From assembly GCA_024305405.1 (NCBI GenBank), contig JAKNDB010000097.1, positions 117,001-181,000 on the forward strand: 64,000 nucleotides of DNA, read 5' to 3'. Shown here piece by piece: positions 23,290 through 39,800 of the stretch. How positions within the stretch are numbered: position 1 is the stretch's first letter; each line of letters opens with the position of its first letter. The position numbers were made by a program, and so were the translations under genes. This DNA is from Dirofilaria immitis. Taxonomy: Eukaryota; Nematoda; Chromadorea; Rhabditida; Onchocercidae. A model generated the notes under the pieces. That model searched no databases and was not told where the DNA came from. It worked only from the letters and a program-made list of their open reading frames with translations.

Positions 23290-24816
23290 TGTCATGATGA
23301 ATTGTTGAAGTTATATTTTAATCCTACAAGACTTCAGTTTGTTTTGGAAACTTTCTAAATTTTCTTGACAAATGTTGTCGTTGTTGTCATTTTGCATTTG
23401 TTGCCTATTTGAATCTTTTTTACTCATAATTTCTTTTCATGTCATTCATGACTGTCTGTAATTATGAAAAGAAATAGTATTATGCGTAAATACTTCCACA
23501 ATAAAGATTTCTGCTTATTTATATTAGAATATATAGGGATCATTGAATGATGTAATCAGATGATAAAACAAGCCTTTCATTTCTTTTCTCTGTTCTCAAT
23601 AAATCGCTTTTGTACAAAAATTTTTTCGTGAAGAAAAAGATAGCAATAATCATCTTCTTTGATAATGACAGAGTAATCATTACTTTTATTGTATAATTCA
23701 TTAAATAGCTTTTCTCTATTCTCATGTATGTATTTCATTTTTACATTTACAATAAAATTATGCAAAAAGAATCTTCAAAATAGGCAATTTATGTGCTGTA
23801 ACTCTTCTCAAATAAGTATATATTTAATCTGAATTAAGCAAAGTTGTAGATGTAAAATCATTTGCTTGAATATATTTTACCAAGTGTAACGATATACGTA
23901 ATTGTTGGAGAAAACAATGATTTACCAATAATTCATCTATTTATTAAAGTTTTCTGATTATTCCTAGTCTGTAGAGATAATGTTTTTTTTTTTTTTTAAT
24001 TTAATTAAAACTTTAATAGGAAAGAAAGGATTTTTTAAAATGATTTATTGGTTAAATTGAAAATATCAAATTCGATTAATGATATGACATAAATTCTTTG
24101 ATCTAGCTTATCCAGATGATTTGTTAGATACAGGTATATGTATAGCTTAAATTTATAAGACCTTAAAGATAAAGGATGTAAAATTGTAGGATGTATCCGA
24201 GAATTTACATTCTAAGGCCATAAGGCTCTCGAATAAATAATACAAAATTGTTCTGATTAGGGTTCAGGATTTTCATATTTTATTCTTGAGATCTTCGTCA
24301 GTAATATTTCGTCTGATATGTCCATTTCGATCATTAAGAGTAACATGATAATTATGTCATAAAACCCCTCATAATTAGAGCATCACTTATTGGTTATATG
24401 CTGCACATAATAAGATGATAAATAATCATGTAATATATTGTAATATTTAATCCCGCTTTCCCGCAATTTACCGGAAATAATGAGATTTGTTGTCTTCAAT
24501 CATTGATCTGTTCTGGTTATCGATGGATCATATCATTTAATATTCTATCCCATTGTTTGTTTATTAGTCATTGGTCATGACATCATGATTATTCATTCCA
24601 TCGTAGTCATGGTAATTGTAATAATAATAACATTTACAGTGATATCATGATCAAGATTTATAATAATGTTATGATTAATTTTATAATAATAACAATACTT
24701 GCACTAATATCACAATTATTCCAATGATAATTTTAATAGTTATAATCATAATACAATTATTATTTTGATAATATTTAAAGATTTCTTTCTTCATTGCATT
24801 TTAAATTTTGGATTTG
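23290..24816. other. Intergenic region between INCENP and ALG8
   Basis: Contains the INCENP poly(A) signal (23500-23505) and AT-rich sequence with scattered ATAATAATAA runs around 24610-24770. No gene recognised. Confidence 0.55.
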
Positions 24817-27800
24817 ATGACAATTTTAAGTTTAATAATCAGTAATTCTAATTTGGAAAAAATGAAGAAAATTTTTCAGAATTTTCCGCTAGATGATTTG
24901 TTGCATGACATGATGACGAAACAATTATCGGTATCGGAAGATCAGATAAAAGATTCGAAATTTTTGGTAGATTTGAAACAATTCAGAAAAGAATGGTTTC
25001 AATATTGTTGTGCAGCAGTTTTTACTATTAAATTTCTCGTGATACCATGCTATCGTAGCACCGATTTCGAGGTTAATAATTCTAAAAAATTATTAATCAT
25101 GAATTTAAAAAAAAATTATCAATTTATTTTGAACAATTTTGTTTCTCCAAGAAAAAAATTATTTATCAGAAAGAAAAAAAATCTAAAATTTAAGTTGAAA
25201 ATTAATTAAAGCTTTTTTCTTTTTTAAATCTAGGTACATCGTAATTGGATGGCTATTACACATACGCTTCCTATTTGTTCATGGTATTATGATGCTACAT
25301 CACAATGGACGCTTGATTATCCTCCATTTTTCGCTTTTTTGAATATTTTTTAAGTCAGGTAAATGAAATAATTAATTTTAATTTATTTTATATTTTTCTA
25401 TGCAATTTGATATCAATAAGATTGAATTATTCCATCAAAAATTGCATATTTGTTCAATTGTAAATGAACATTTTTCAGATTGCATCAAAAATTATTCCTT
25501 ATGCATTAGTGCTACAAAAAGATGCGTATTTTTCAATTGAACTATTATACTTTCAAAGATTTTCAGTAATTGCAACAGACGTTTTTTACGTAAGTCTTAT
25601 TTATTATGTACGAATTTTAAGTTTTATTCATTGCTTACGAAATTATTATGTGCTCATACTGATTTTATCTCAGTTTTATTTTACATTTTATGAAATTTCA
25701 GGTTCTCTCATGTATTTTTCTAACAAAAAGTTTCTCTGGAAAACGCAAAAATAATATCAGCCTAGAGAAAATTCGTTTGCTGTTGACATTTTTCTTATAA
25801 CAAATGTTTCCTTAGTGATGATCGATAATATGCATTTTCAATATAATGGCATTCTAACATCACTTCTATTAGTTTCGCTTGGTTGCGTTACGAGGAAATC
25901 TTTTTGTGTGTAAGTGCCATAAATTATTCCATCATTTTACATATTTAGCTGAATTATGCATCTTAAAATTCGGAAGAATAGTTTATAAGATTTTCTGATA
26001 AATTATGATTACTTTAAAATCTCATCCCTACTTAACTTTTTTGTTGCTTTCTTCTTTTGTTGAGCTTTTCCTCGTTGTTATAGATTCAAGAAAATTTTCT
26101 AGCATTCTGAAACATATGCAGAGATATAAATAATATTTAATACCATAATCATGAGTAGCATCAATCTTACTTCTCGAAAATTAACAATTACGTTTTAAAA
26201 ATTCATCAATTTTGATGAATAATACTGTGAGGCTAAAAGATAAGCATTCATGGAAATTTTTATACTAATTTTTATAGTTCATTTTCAGGGTGCATTAATA
26301 TATTGTATTTTGTTAAATATGAAACATATTTATTTATACTATGCACCTGCATATACGCTATATTACGCAATGAATTATTTGTTTCCGTCTAGAAAGACTT
26401 TCGTAGTTAACAGTGCAAAATTGATTGCTCTTCTTATTCTTCCATTTGCATTATCTTTTGGTAAAGTAGTATTTTTATTTGTTTAATAGATATGATTATT
26501 TTTAAAGAACTATGAAATTTGAAATCGATTTTGAAAAAAAAACACTTTTTTACTCATTGAATATGAATTCGATCGATGGTATTTTTATTAGTTTCTCATG
26601 ACGTTTCTATGGATAGTATATCTTCTCTGGTTTATTTTTATGATTATATTTTAGGCTTTGCCAAGTAAAATAAACGTAAGCAATGCAATCATTTCTTTCA
26701 GGTCCATTTATTTATTTATGTCGTCCTGGTGTTTTACAGCAGATATGGAAACGGTTATTTCCGTTTCAGCGTGGTCTGACACATGCTTACTGGGCTCCAA
26801 ATTTATGGGCATTTTATAATTTTGCTGATTGGTGTTTCTATCAAGTCCTGAAATTGATTAAGTGGTTACCGCTAAATGTTCAGTCACCTACTTACATTTC
26901 AGGCCTTGTTCAGGTATCGTTGATTTATTGCTAAACAATTTTCTGTTATCGTTATTTTATTGAATTCATATATTTTGTAACAATCGGCGTGCATTTTTTA
27001 GTGTTCCTTATAGACTTTACTTCCTAAATTTTTAATTGAAAGTGAATTAAATTGTTTCAGGAGTTTAACCATTCCATTTTACCATCTGTATCACCGTTCG
27101 GAACATTGCTAGTGACATTAGCATTACTATTACCGATGGTATCACTTATTCGTACGCGACACTCGAAGAATTTTCCTCTTTTACTTACATTATCTGCATT
27201 TGCTTTCTTCCTTGCTGGATATCATGTACACGAAAAAGCAGTCGTACTCATTACTATTCCATACACTATTCTAGCTTCTTCGGTGTGTTGCAATTAACAA
27301 GTATTTTCCTTAGAAAATCATATTTACTATTATTGTAAACATTTCTTAACTAATTCAGTCAAAAGAAAAAAACAACTTCGCTGATCATTTTCTACAACAA
27401 TTTACTGTCCATTATTTTATTGTAGTTCATTATTTTTCTTTATCAAGTACTAAATCTTTTCGAATATTTAACGCAATAGCTACATGTTTAACATATGAAA
27501 GAATTAATCTCCCAATTAAGTTTATGATGCCATCTTTAGGAAATTTAATGTTTCAGGATCATCGATTTTTGCCATCTTTTATAGTGCTTTCAGTTGTGGC
27601 AAATGTTTCATTGTTTCCCTCTTTTTACACCTTTTGAAAATATGTTAAAGGTATGGCTTATTTTTTTCTACATCAAAATATAAGGATTTTTATGGTAATG
27701 TTTAGAACAATAAACAGAGATTATGCATATTTAACTTTGACATTATCACGCGTTTAAAATTAATCATAGTTCGATGATATTTTAACTTTGTTAGTACCTT

Positions 27801-28392
27801 TACAGTAATAAGCGATAGAAGTGTTCATTCTGATATTTTTTCTGTGTTTATTACTTCAGGTTTCCATTACGCTTTGCTATTTGTTTTTATCAATAAGCAT
27901 TATTCAATTCTTGTGTCCAGAAAGATCACTTTATTTTCTCCAAAAGCTTTACGTATGCGGGTTATTAATTGTTCAGGTGTATTGCTTAGTGTTCCATCAG
28001 GTTGATAGTTTTCATTATATCCTACTGAAAGAAGCAGTAGGAATTTAAATGCTATCACACTTATATATAATTAAGTTGAGGAAAAGTGAATTTTACTTTT
28101 TTTCATGTTCAAACGAATGATTTTTAGATTCTTATATTTTTAATGGATTTTTCATTTTTTGACTTTAATCTTTCAAATTTGGAAAAGAATTCTTACTTTT
28201 TATAAATTCTTGAATATATTTTAGATTATATTCGGCACTAATTTCGGATTTATTCCTTTGATGCTTACTTCGCTGTCGACAGCTTTCGGGATTTGTTGGA
28301 TTTATCTTGAACTACTATGGATTATTTCTTTTGAGAATCCAAAATATGCGAAAATTGCGTGTATCTGCGAGAAAAAACTTAAAACAAAATAA
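24817..28392 (+). CDS. ALG8: ALG8, dolichyl-P-Glc alpha-1,3-glucosyltransferase
   Basis: ER multi-pass membrane enzyme adding the second glucose to the lipid-linked oligosaccharide before N-glycosylation. Exons: 24817-25071, 25234-25358, 25479-25589, 25702-25907, 26289-26460, 26702-26913, 27061-27282, 27557-27650, 27860-28000, 28225-28392 (TAA). Family landmarks in order: [135 protein letters not shown] and the C-terminal [15 protein letters not shown]. About 568 residues against 526 in human, the excess being at the N-terminus. Frames break in T runs: one T short near 25335-25340, one short near 25789-25793, one extra near 27622-27626. The start at 24817 is the first ATG in the frame; Met codons downstream are possible. 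Confidence 0.95.
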
Positions 28393-30552
28393 TTTTCGAG
28401 TTGGCATTACCTTTTGTCCATTGTTGTTTTCACCTATATCTAATTGTAATTAGTTAGTTATAAAAATATGCTCAATGAATTTTATGCAGTTAATGACATA
28501 ATAATTATTTATATTTATTCCGTTGTAATTATTCATTGAGTTAGAATATTTCAAGTTATATTTCAGATTACATACTCTCTGATGATTACAAAAGCCGCTT
28601 ATTATTATCTTTAGACATTTACTGTTTAAATATTTACCACTTCTTTTTCATAGTTTGTCACAAGGAATGTACACTGTACGAAAAATGTTGGTGATTATTG
28701 ATAATCTCATCATCAAGTCGACAGTTTATTACGATAGTACTGGCTATAATACAATTATAATTATGAAATACAAGCAAGATTTTGATTTACAATAATGATT
28801 AACTAATAAAAATAAATTATAGGAGTAATTATTATCATTGTCATTATTACTTCCTATCAGTTTATTTTCTATTAACTATTTACAATAAATGTTTTCGGGT
28901 CGATTTAGCCTGTTCAGTATTTTTTTTATTGTCTTTTTGAGATATCTTAAATAGAATCTTTTTGTTAATTCATTTTTATATAAGATAATATTTCGAATAA
29001 GTATAAAAGCAGATAATTCCATTTTTTCCTGCAAATAATCACTGATTGATTACTAAATAATAAACTACCAATGAGTATGTTTATTTACAATAAGAATATA
29101 TAATCTTATAACTCGTGATAAGTACCTGTTACAGGGTAGTATGGAAGGTTTACTGTAATCGTATTTGTACAACGAAATAATGATAACAATTGCAAACTGA
29201 TATTAACGAAATACTGATAACAATTGCAAACTGATATTTACAAGAAATGTTTTCGGGTCGTTTTAAATTAAATAACACATATCTAAATATTCAAATTTAA
29301 ATTAAATAATATATATTAAATGATATATTTAGATAACAATGATGATAAACGAATTGTTAAAAGATGAAAGGATTATTGTTAACGAATATGACTAAATGAA
29401 CTAAACTACAGTATAATATAATAGGGAAATATTACTTTAAATTATATTGAATCACTGAAAAATTCATTGATCCTGTTGATATCTTATCATTAACATTTAA
29501 ATAAATTCTATATCTTCCTCTACCAATACTGACTTTGATAATTTAAATTAAAATATGCAATAGAAGTAAGATATGGAATAGTTAAGAATGAAACGGAAAA
29601 ATTAAATCGATTACTTATAAATAATATATATGAAAAATTCATAAAAGGTGGCATTAATTTTAATTTGCATCTTCGAGAATGATTTATTTATTTTGGATAT
29701 GTTTTTTTCCTCTCTTTTCTTTTCTATTCATTTTAATTCTTCCAAAATATTATCTCAATCTTTTCAATTGAATATAATATTCTTTTAGCTTTTAAAACTA
29801 TTTTCCTATCTAAAATATATTTGTGAAACATTTGTCAGAATGAAATTATTTCAAACTTTTTTTCTTCTTCTTTTCAACTTAATTTTTTCCTTAGCTTAAT
29901 TTCAATCAAATTTTTAATTGAAAATATAATTTATTCATTTTTATTAGTATACTTTCAAATATTATTTATAAGTTAATCGATTTAATTAATTTAAAATTTT
30001 CATATGAAAAAGAAAAAAATTCATTTATAATAGTGATAATTTTATAATAAAATATCAAAATTAACATCTAAAAAATGTCATTTTATCATTGAAGTAACAA
30101 TTTCTCGACTAATTAACTAAATTTTAATCAAATTCTTATCGAAAGAAAGAGGTAGTATTTTATTGAAATGAGTTTCAAAAAGTGAATTTACCCTTAAAGG
30201 TTGTTTTAAGTTTTAAATTTAAATTAAATTTTTCTTCTTTGATTTGACTAATCAATTTGAACGCAAAAAATTATTTCTATTTAATGTTATATTTTTAATT
30301 TACAAATGCCACCTAAAATGTATTTATTTGTATGCTTTTGTCGAGAATGTCGGGAATGAGAAGGCTTACGAGGAATGCGAATGAAATATAACTTTCAAAA
30401 ATTTAAATTAATAATAATTTATTTTCATTTTAAAGCGTTTATTATTTGATGATAATAATTCTCGAAAACTCAATTCATTTTTTCTTCAGTTTTGATCAGA
30501 TAACTTTTTCTCTTCCAATAATAACATTTCCTTTTCTTATTGTTTCTTTATT
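28393..30552. other. AT-rich intergenic region right of ALG8
   Basis: No gene. Contains a 34-bp direct duplication (TGATAACAATTGCAAACTGA at 29181 and 29215) and two distant copies of AATGTTTTCGGGTCG (about 28888 and 29247). Confidence 0.5.
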
Positions 30553-31743
<1,191 letters not shown>

Positions 31744-32459
31744 TATTTTAATCGAAATAAAATATTATTATTTAGCGATATTTTATTTTACTACAATAAA
31801 CAATGATTTTCGATGATGAAATTTATTTATTTATTGATTAAACAAATAATGAATAGTATATTATATTTCATATATAATTATTATTTATAATAAATAATAA
31901 ATATTATTTACTTAAGGAAATAATATTTTTTCCATCAATATAAAACTTTGTTATCAAATGTTAGAAGATATAAAATTTTGTTATCAATATTATCAATATT
32001 AGGGAGACAATATAGTATTTCATTTGAAAGGGATGATTGAAATAGAGAATAATGATGACGACGATGATGATGATGGCAAATGTTGCAGATACTGGTTATT
32101 GGTTGATATACATTGACAACGATGACGACGACGACAATGATGACGATGACGACGACGATAACGACGACAACGATTTTTAGCAATAGTAATTTGGTTGGAT
32201 GATGATTGCATGAGATGCAAGAGGGTAATATTCATATTTGTCTGCTTCTCTACTGGCGTACTATTACCATTATCATTGTCATCGTCATCATCATCATCGT
32301 CGTCATATACCACATCGATATCGATTTGTCGTCGACAACGATAACAACAACGATGAAGACTAGGCAACATTGCTCCCGATAACTACGATGCTGATGGCAG
32401 TATCAACGACAATAATAAAATGAGAGGAAGGGATAGGCGAAGAAATTTGGGGCAACAAT
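31744..32459. other. Spacer with GAC/GAT-rich low-complexity sequence
   Basis: GACGAC/GATGAT-rich patches at about 32050-32180 and 32275-32350. Open frames on the minus strand are low complexity and not called. Confidence 0.6.
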
Positions 32460-33125
<666 letters not shown>

Positions 33126-33427
33126 AGTGATAACGCTATTACTAACAATAATATCCATAACATGATAGCAACAATAACAATAACAATGATATTCTTAAAA
33201 TATATCGGTGATATGGAATAATTTAGTATAAAATTTGAAAATATAACCAATAGTTGATAACAATAATTTATCATCATTTTAGTTATCGTATCATTTGATT
33301 GTTTGAGAGAAATAATTTTCTTATTATTTAAGAAGAATATCTATTATCATTAATAATAAAAGGAAACATTTAAGTATTTGAGAATATTTTGATAAATTTT
33401 TGATTATTTCGTTGAATTATTTACTTC

Positions 33428-33545
<118 letters not shown>

Positions 33546-33835
33546 ATTAATTATCAAATATTATTAATTATTCTTGTTATTATTATAATAAATTTTACTT
33601 ATTGTTTTTCAATTTTTTTATTTTGAATGAAAATTTTTGGAATATTCCCTCATATATTTGAAAGAGTGGAAAAAGGTAAACGAATAAGATACAATTAAAT
33701 ACTGCTATTATTATTATCATCATTATTATTATTATTATTATTATTTTCGTTGTTATTAACATGCATAATAATTATCGTGAAATGAAAGATAATTGCTGTT
33801 GCTATTGCTATTATTATTGTTATTATTGTTGATGA

Positions 33836-34210
33836 TCATGATATTGATGATGATGATGATGATAATAATGATGGATGGTAATAATGGATGATGGATAATG
33901 GATGGTTGATGGTTAATAGTTGGTACTGATGATGATGATGACGATGATGATGATGATGATGATGATAATAATAGGGATGGTTGAGGAAAGATGGATGAAT
34001 ACAGGGAGAAGGTATTGATGTTGCTAGCAGCGTTAGTAGTAGTAGTCGTAGATGATTGTGCTGTTTGGCTGATGATATCATTTTGTGCGGCAGCGGGAGT
34101 TGAATTGCCTGACGATGTTGATGTTGATGTTAATATTGATATTGATATTGATATTGATATTGATGTCGATGTTAATGCCGATGTCGATGTCGATGTCGAT
34201 GTCGATGAGC
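33836..34210. repeat. (GAT)n and hexanucleotide GATATT/GATGTC repeats
   Basis: GATGAT runs at about 33841-33970, then a hexanucleotide array at about 34118-34207 that changes from GATGTT through GATATT to GATGTC. Frames such as 33991-34347 read through it (Asp-Val/Asp-Ile alternation), but have no splice or homology support. Confidence 0.85.
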
Positions 34211-34635
34211 GCTGCTTCTCCGTTTTCATCCTCGCCTACAACACTATCATATATATATTTCCTCTTACCATTACTTTTCATCGTTATCAAAACTATTCTT
34301 TTACCACCCACGCATTCTTCATCATCCCCTTTTTCCTCGGCTGTTAATGTTGATAACGATGATTTTAGAAGCCTTACATTACGTTGTACCAGCAAACACT
34401 TCTCATCTTTTCATTCCGTTACAATTCAAATTTTTCATTACAATCACTTCAAATAGTTTTTTCATTGATAATAAGCATATTATCAACTAGTTCACTTCAA
34501 CAGATATCAAAATTAAACTTAGTTATTATGATATTTAAAGTACAAGTATAACTCTAATAAATCTCTGCGCTAATAATACGTACAGAAATATAGGTAAAGT
34601 TTGTGTTAATTGCTATATTTTTCAGGTAACTAAAC

Positions 34636-37568
34636 ATGCATGCCGGATTCGATGGTACAACAGCGCCGTCAATGGTGAGTATAGTAAGTTAATTTAAAAT
34701 ATTTATCCTAAATATTGTTATTTATTAAAATTTCTCTTCCTATTAGTATGTATATATGTTTTGTGAAAATCAGTATTTTATTTTTATAACATTTTTAAAT
34801 TTAATTGAAAATTATGTTTTGTTTTATGCAATTGAATGCAAAGTTAAAGAATTTTGTAGGTGCTAACAAATGTAGCTGTTTCACAGCGTGAAAAAGACGT
34901 TTTTACGTGAAAAATCAATAATTGGAATGCAAGAATTTCGAGATTGGGAAGAGAAACTGGGCGATTATTGGTATCGTCATCATCACGTGAATTCTTTTTT
35001 TTTTTTATTTATAATTTTCGTTTCTTATTTAGGAAGGCTAGTTAGTTATTTGCAAAATATTATTGACCGTTGGAAAAATTTGACTCGTTTTATATGCAAC
35101 ATTTTTTGTTAGGTGCACTTTGCACTTCTTTATTGGTAATACTTTTGATTAACTACTACCACTTTCGTTAACGTCACAGTAACATCGAGAGCAATACAGA
35201 AGACCAGACGATCTTGACGACCAGCGACTGACTTGTTTTAGAAAGTGAATAATATCGTGTATTATCATTGCAAATATGAACCTTGTTATGCGTCGATGAA
35301 GGCCAAAGTAATGCTCGATTGTGTACAGGTATTAAAGTTGTTCAAAAAATTCTTTTGTTTTTTTCCTTTGCCTCAATAAATATTATCATTAATATTAAAA
35401 TGTAATTTAGCTTTGTTTTACAACTTTGCAGTTATACGTTACCGAAGAAGGTCATTCGCACCCTGCTCCCGCCGATATGATGGTGTGTTATTTATAACAT
35501 ATTTCTGCTTACGAATTTTTTTTCTTTTTTTTTTTACTATTGATATGTTTACATTTTTATACCACTTCTATTGAATGTTAATTTGGAATTTTAGAAATTA
35601 AACATAAGAAATAATTTATGATAAAACCATATTGATTGAATGAATTGGCTATGAAAATGGTAATTTGTATTGTGCCATGCCATTATAGTTCAGCGTCAGC
35701 TGAATCATAATTTTTTTCAGGCACCACCATCAAAACATGTAATGGATCCTCTAACACGACAAACCGTATCGGTTCAGAAACGAAAAGTATGTGAAAATGT
35801 GTCTCGAAATTTTAAAAAACTTTAGAAATATAGTATTGCATTGATAGACTTATTATGCTTAATTCTACATAAATTTTTGTAAAATTTTCATTTGCAGCAT
35901 ATGGATGAACAGTATTATACAGGATTTTCAGCAGCTCCGTATCCTCAACAGTTTTTGAACGATATACTTCGTATGCAAGGCGATTTTAATGGTGTACATG
36001 ATGTTAGTCTATTTATTTTAGCCATCTTTTCCGAATTATTTATGATAAGAAGTATAAGAACGAGTACGAAATTATTTAAAAATAGTTGTTAAGAATAGAA
36101 AATTTATAATAGTGATTCTTCTAATCATTTAAAAGGGAATTATGGATTATCCATTCATTATTTTAACACATTCTTAATTTATCTCTCGTTCCTGTTGCTG
36201 TTCTTATATATTTCCAGTATTTTTTCTTTCTAATTCATTGAATAGTTTAAATATCCTTATGAAAAAATAGACTTGTACCTTAACAAATCATTTTACAATA
36301 TCATTTTTATGCTTGAATTAGGGGATTTTAACTTGGAAAAATGTGATAGTTTGAAGAATCAGTAATCATATTTACAGGCTAGTGCAACCGCTTGCTACAG
36401 CAATCCTCATGTAGCATTTCAAAATGGCGAGGCATCAAAAGAAGTAATTCTTTTCTTTTTTTTCTTTTTGTGTTTTCCATCAGTCTGTAGTTATGAAAGT
36501 TTGAATAAAAGTTATACTAAATACCAGGTAGAAATAGATTTCATGTAACGTCAGAGCCTGCACGGCTATGTGTAATAAATTTATCAGGGTATCGAAATAA
36601 AAATGGAGAATCAGGGTGCTACAACATCGGATATGCGCATGGAGGTGATTTCGGCAGTCGCAGAAGTGGCCAAATATGCTCAGAATAGGACAGCACAGAT
36701 GGAAAATGGTTCACAGAAGAGTGCTGGTGGAAATGGTACCGTGCAACAAGTATCAAAGCCAATTTCTGCTCATTCAACAACTTCACCTATTAGTTCACCC
36801 GAAGTACATCCTTCTGGTAATTCTAATCAAATTCAGCAACGGAATGGTTTCTCTGATGATAGTGATAGTGACGACGATGAATCATCGGGTAAGTGAACAA
36901 ACTTAACTATATTGTTGTTAAAGTTCAAATTTCATTTGTTCAATTGAAAATTTCAAAAATTAAGTCGTTGGTCTAGAAGCCAGTCTCTTTGCATATCCTG
37001 AGGAATATTTTAAAGAGTTTCTAGTTAAAGATAATTTTTTAGATACGGAAAGTGATGATGCGAAGTGTTCGTCTTCCCATGCTGGCCAAAAATGTGCTGG
37101 TGGAGATATAGAGGTATACTTATTTCTTGAAATTTAGTTTAGTGAAGTTTGTTCGTAGAACATTTATGTCTCTTTTACTTGCAATGGAGTCTTAATCGCT
37201 TTAGAAGTAAAAATTCAATTGAAAATTTGTACCTTATTTCCGAACTTATTTGGAGCAACTTTGGAGTTTTTTCAAATAAGACGTTTGTATAAATGCCTTA
37301 TTTTTTTCTGTTTGCAGGGCGACAACGATCTATTTGCGATATTGAAAAAGAAAATTGAAAGACAAGTGCCACGGAAACGTTTACGTTATTTGCGACGTAT
37401 AAGACGACAACTAAGTTATTTTTACAAATGCATGAAGTGAAAGAAATGTCCTCACGACTACCACCAACAACAAAATATGAAGACATCTTTGGGAAACATC
37501 AGCAACAACCTCAGCAACAACCACATCAGCACCAACAACAACAGCAACAACAACCATCACAGCAGTGA
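34636..37568 (+). CDS. FLYWCH-type zinc-finger protein, putative transcription factor
   Basis: Exons: 34636-34674, about 34887-34986, 35242-35328, 35432-35482, 35721-35786, 35898-36002, 36378-36443, 36588-36888, 37043-37113, then 37320 to the end. Exons 2-4 encode a Cys2His2 module of FLYWCH spacing: W-x-Y-R-H-H-H, VYYHCKYEPCYASMKAK, then EEGHSHPAP, i.e. C-x4-C and H-x-H. The rest is Ser/Gln/Asn-rich with an acidic patch (DDSDSDDDESSG), typical of a nuclear regulator. In the last exon the straight frame stops at 37440. One extra A near 37361-37363 instead gives TSATETFTLFATYKTTTKLF, KEMSSRLPPTTKYEDIFG and a polyglutamine tail to TGA at 37566-37568, which I favour. The phase between exons 1 and 2 is also off by one. 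Nematode PEB-1/FLH proteins are the nearest family I can name; orthology is inference. Confidence 0.65.
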
Positions 37569-39339
37569 TCATCATCATGTAAATAATTGTTTTTGTTTTA
37601 AATCTACTCCTGTCAATGCAAACATTTCTGGTCTCATTAATTTTGAAATTTTTTCATGTATTAAACAAATTTTGGACCAATATAATTCTTCTTAGTTTTC
37701 TCCCAATTTTAGATTTAAAACTATATTTGGGATCAAAATAGAGCAAATTTAGCTCATAAAGAATTGCTTTCTTTATTTGAAGTTTCATATTTCGTTCGAT
37801 ACTCTTTGAAATTAATTTCAAAATAAGATCTTTGTAATAAAATAAACTTCGATACGAACAGGTGGCACTAGTTTCCACTTTTTCTTGACATTGGTAAACT
37901 GTTCTACTAATGTGTACACCTGTGAACACTATTACTGCATATTACATCTTCACCGTTCATTTAGTTTTTATGGAATTAATTTTTTAAACTCTCTCTTTTT
38001 GTTAAGTGATAATAACTGAATCGTTAAAGATGCAAAGTGATCTCAACTGGGAAATGTTAAATGTATTATTATTATGTGATATTGATTCAGAAAGCGTGAA
38101 AGCCAAGTGATATTTTCGAAGAAATTTTTGCTAATCCAATGATAACAAAACAGGAAATATTGTTGTTACATTGAAATAATTATTTAAATTATCAATAATA
38201 ATTCATATTTTGATTATTTATAGTTTAATAATTTACCTTCTTTATATATACGATCACGAAATTAGCTTTGAACAAGTTTGATCGATGAAAAAATTATAAA
38301 TTTATGAATGATATTGTTTAAGTGTTCAGACTTTTTCTTTTTTATATTCTTTATCTTTCAATTTGTAAAGATACTATAGTGGGGAAAAAATTGTTGCACA
38401 ATTAATTGTCATTGATTAATTATGATATGTTGCTGACATTAATTTACGATTTTGTTCGTATTTCCTTCTCACATGCATTAATTGATTAGCTATTTTCGAG
38501 AGTATGGATAAGGTAAAAATAAGTGTAACCTATAAAAAGTGTTAGTTTTTTTTTTTTTTTTAAATTATTTAAAGTTCAATATTGTCAGTAAGCCGAAACT
38601 AACAATTTGATATTAATGAATCGAAATATGCGTTAAACCTACAACATGTATTCATTTCTTTTTTTTTCATATATTACGCTTTTTCCTAATTGTTATCTTT
38701 TTTTTTTTTTTACCTTATCATATCATTTTCTAAATCATACATGATGTATTTGATTGCTATATATGACGAATTGATTTTCGCAAATGATTATAAATTGAAG
38801 AAGAATTGCTACGATATCAGAAATTATATATAAATGAATGGAAATGAATATATATATATATATATGTACAAATATATATATATATATGTTCGTTCAGCAT
38901 TAGATTGTTCAAAGAGAAAGCGAAAATTTTTCAACAAATTGATAGCTAAACTAAAAAAAAAAAAAAAAAAAACGAAAACGAAAACTATCGCTAATCCATT
39001 CATCAATCATACATAGCTCTTGCATTCCTCATTCAAAACTTTTTTTTTGCGGTATTTTTTTTTACTATATGGGATATTATATTTAATCATTGGTTGTAAG
39101 TAAGTATGATGACAACATTATTTCCTTCAATTTCTTGTTTGTTTCATTTTGTCCTACTTCATTTAATAAATTTTTAACCAAAAAAACGTTCCCTTTTCTT
39201 ATCTCCTCAACAACTATCATCATCATTTTATCTAAGAGCTATCAACGATTAACTATTATATTAATCTTTCTTTATATTATTTATTCATTTTTTTTCACTG
39301 TTTTAAATAAATTTTTCATAATGCTAATATTGATAATTA
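37569..39339. other. Gene-poor AT-rich region
   Basis: Start of an 11-kb stretch without recognisable genes. (TA)n at about 38849-38887 and poly(A)/poly(T) runs. No gene. Confidence 0.6.
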
Positions 39340-39800
39340 TTATATTTTGATTAAGATATCAATATTGATAGTTCTCGTATTTTAATCAAGATTTCATAGT
39401 ATGTTAATACTAATAATTCTCGTATTTTAGCCAAGATTTTTGCATCGGTACTGATAGCTCCTGTATTTTAATCGAGATTTCTTAGAATATCAATATTGAT
39501 AATTTCTTACATTTTAACTAAGATTTCTTAGTTCATCAATATACTGTTAGTTTTCGTATTTTAGTCAAAAATTTCGTAATATTAATACCGATAATAATTA
39601 TTCGCACATTTTAATCGAGATTTCATAGTATATCAATACTTATAGTTCCCGTATTTTAATCGAGATCTTTTAGGATTTCGTAGTATGTCAATGCTGATAG
39701 TTCATACATTTTAAATCAAGATTTCTTGATATTTCAATACTAATACTAATCATCATACATTTTAAATCAAGATTTCTTGATATTTCAATACTAATACTAA
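39340..39800. repeat. Degenerate tandem repeat, about 55-65 bp units
   Basis: Seven to nine diverged units, each with a form of CGTATTTTAATCAAGATTTC followed by an AATATTGATA-like segment. The last two units are nearly identical. Confidence 0.8.

Noticed and set aside
33756..34229. Ser/Thr/Ile/Asn-rich frame on the minus strand and its shadows on the plus strand
   Set aside because: Runs across GAT and hexanucleotide repeats; the plus-strand frames are equally open, so composition explains it.
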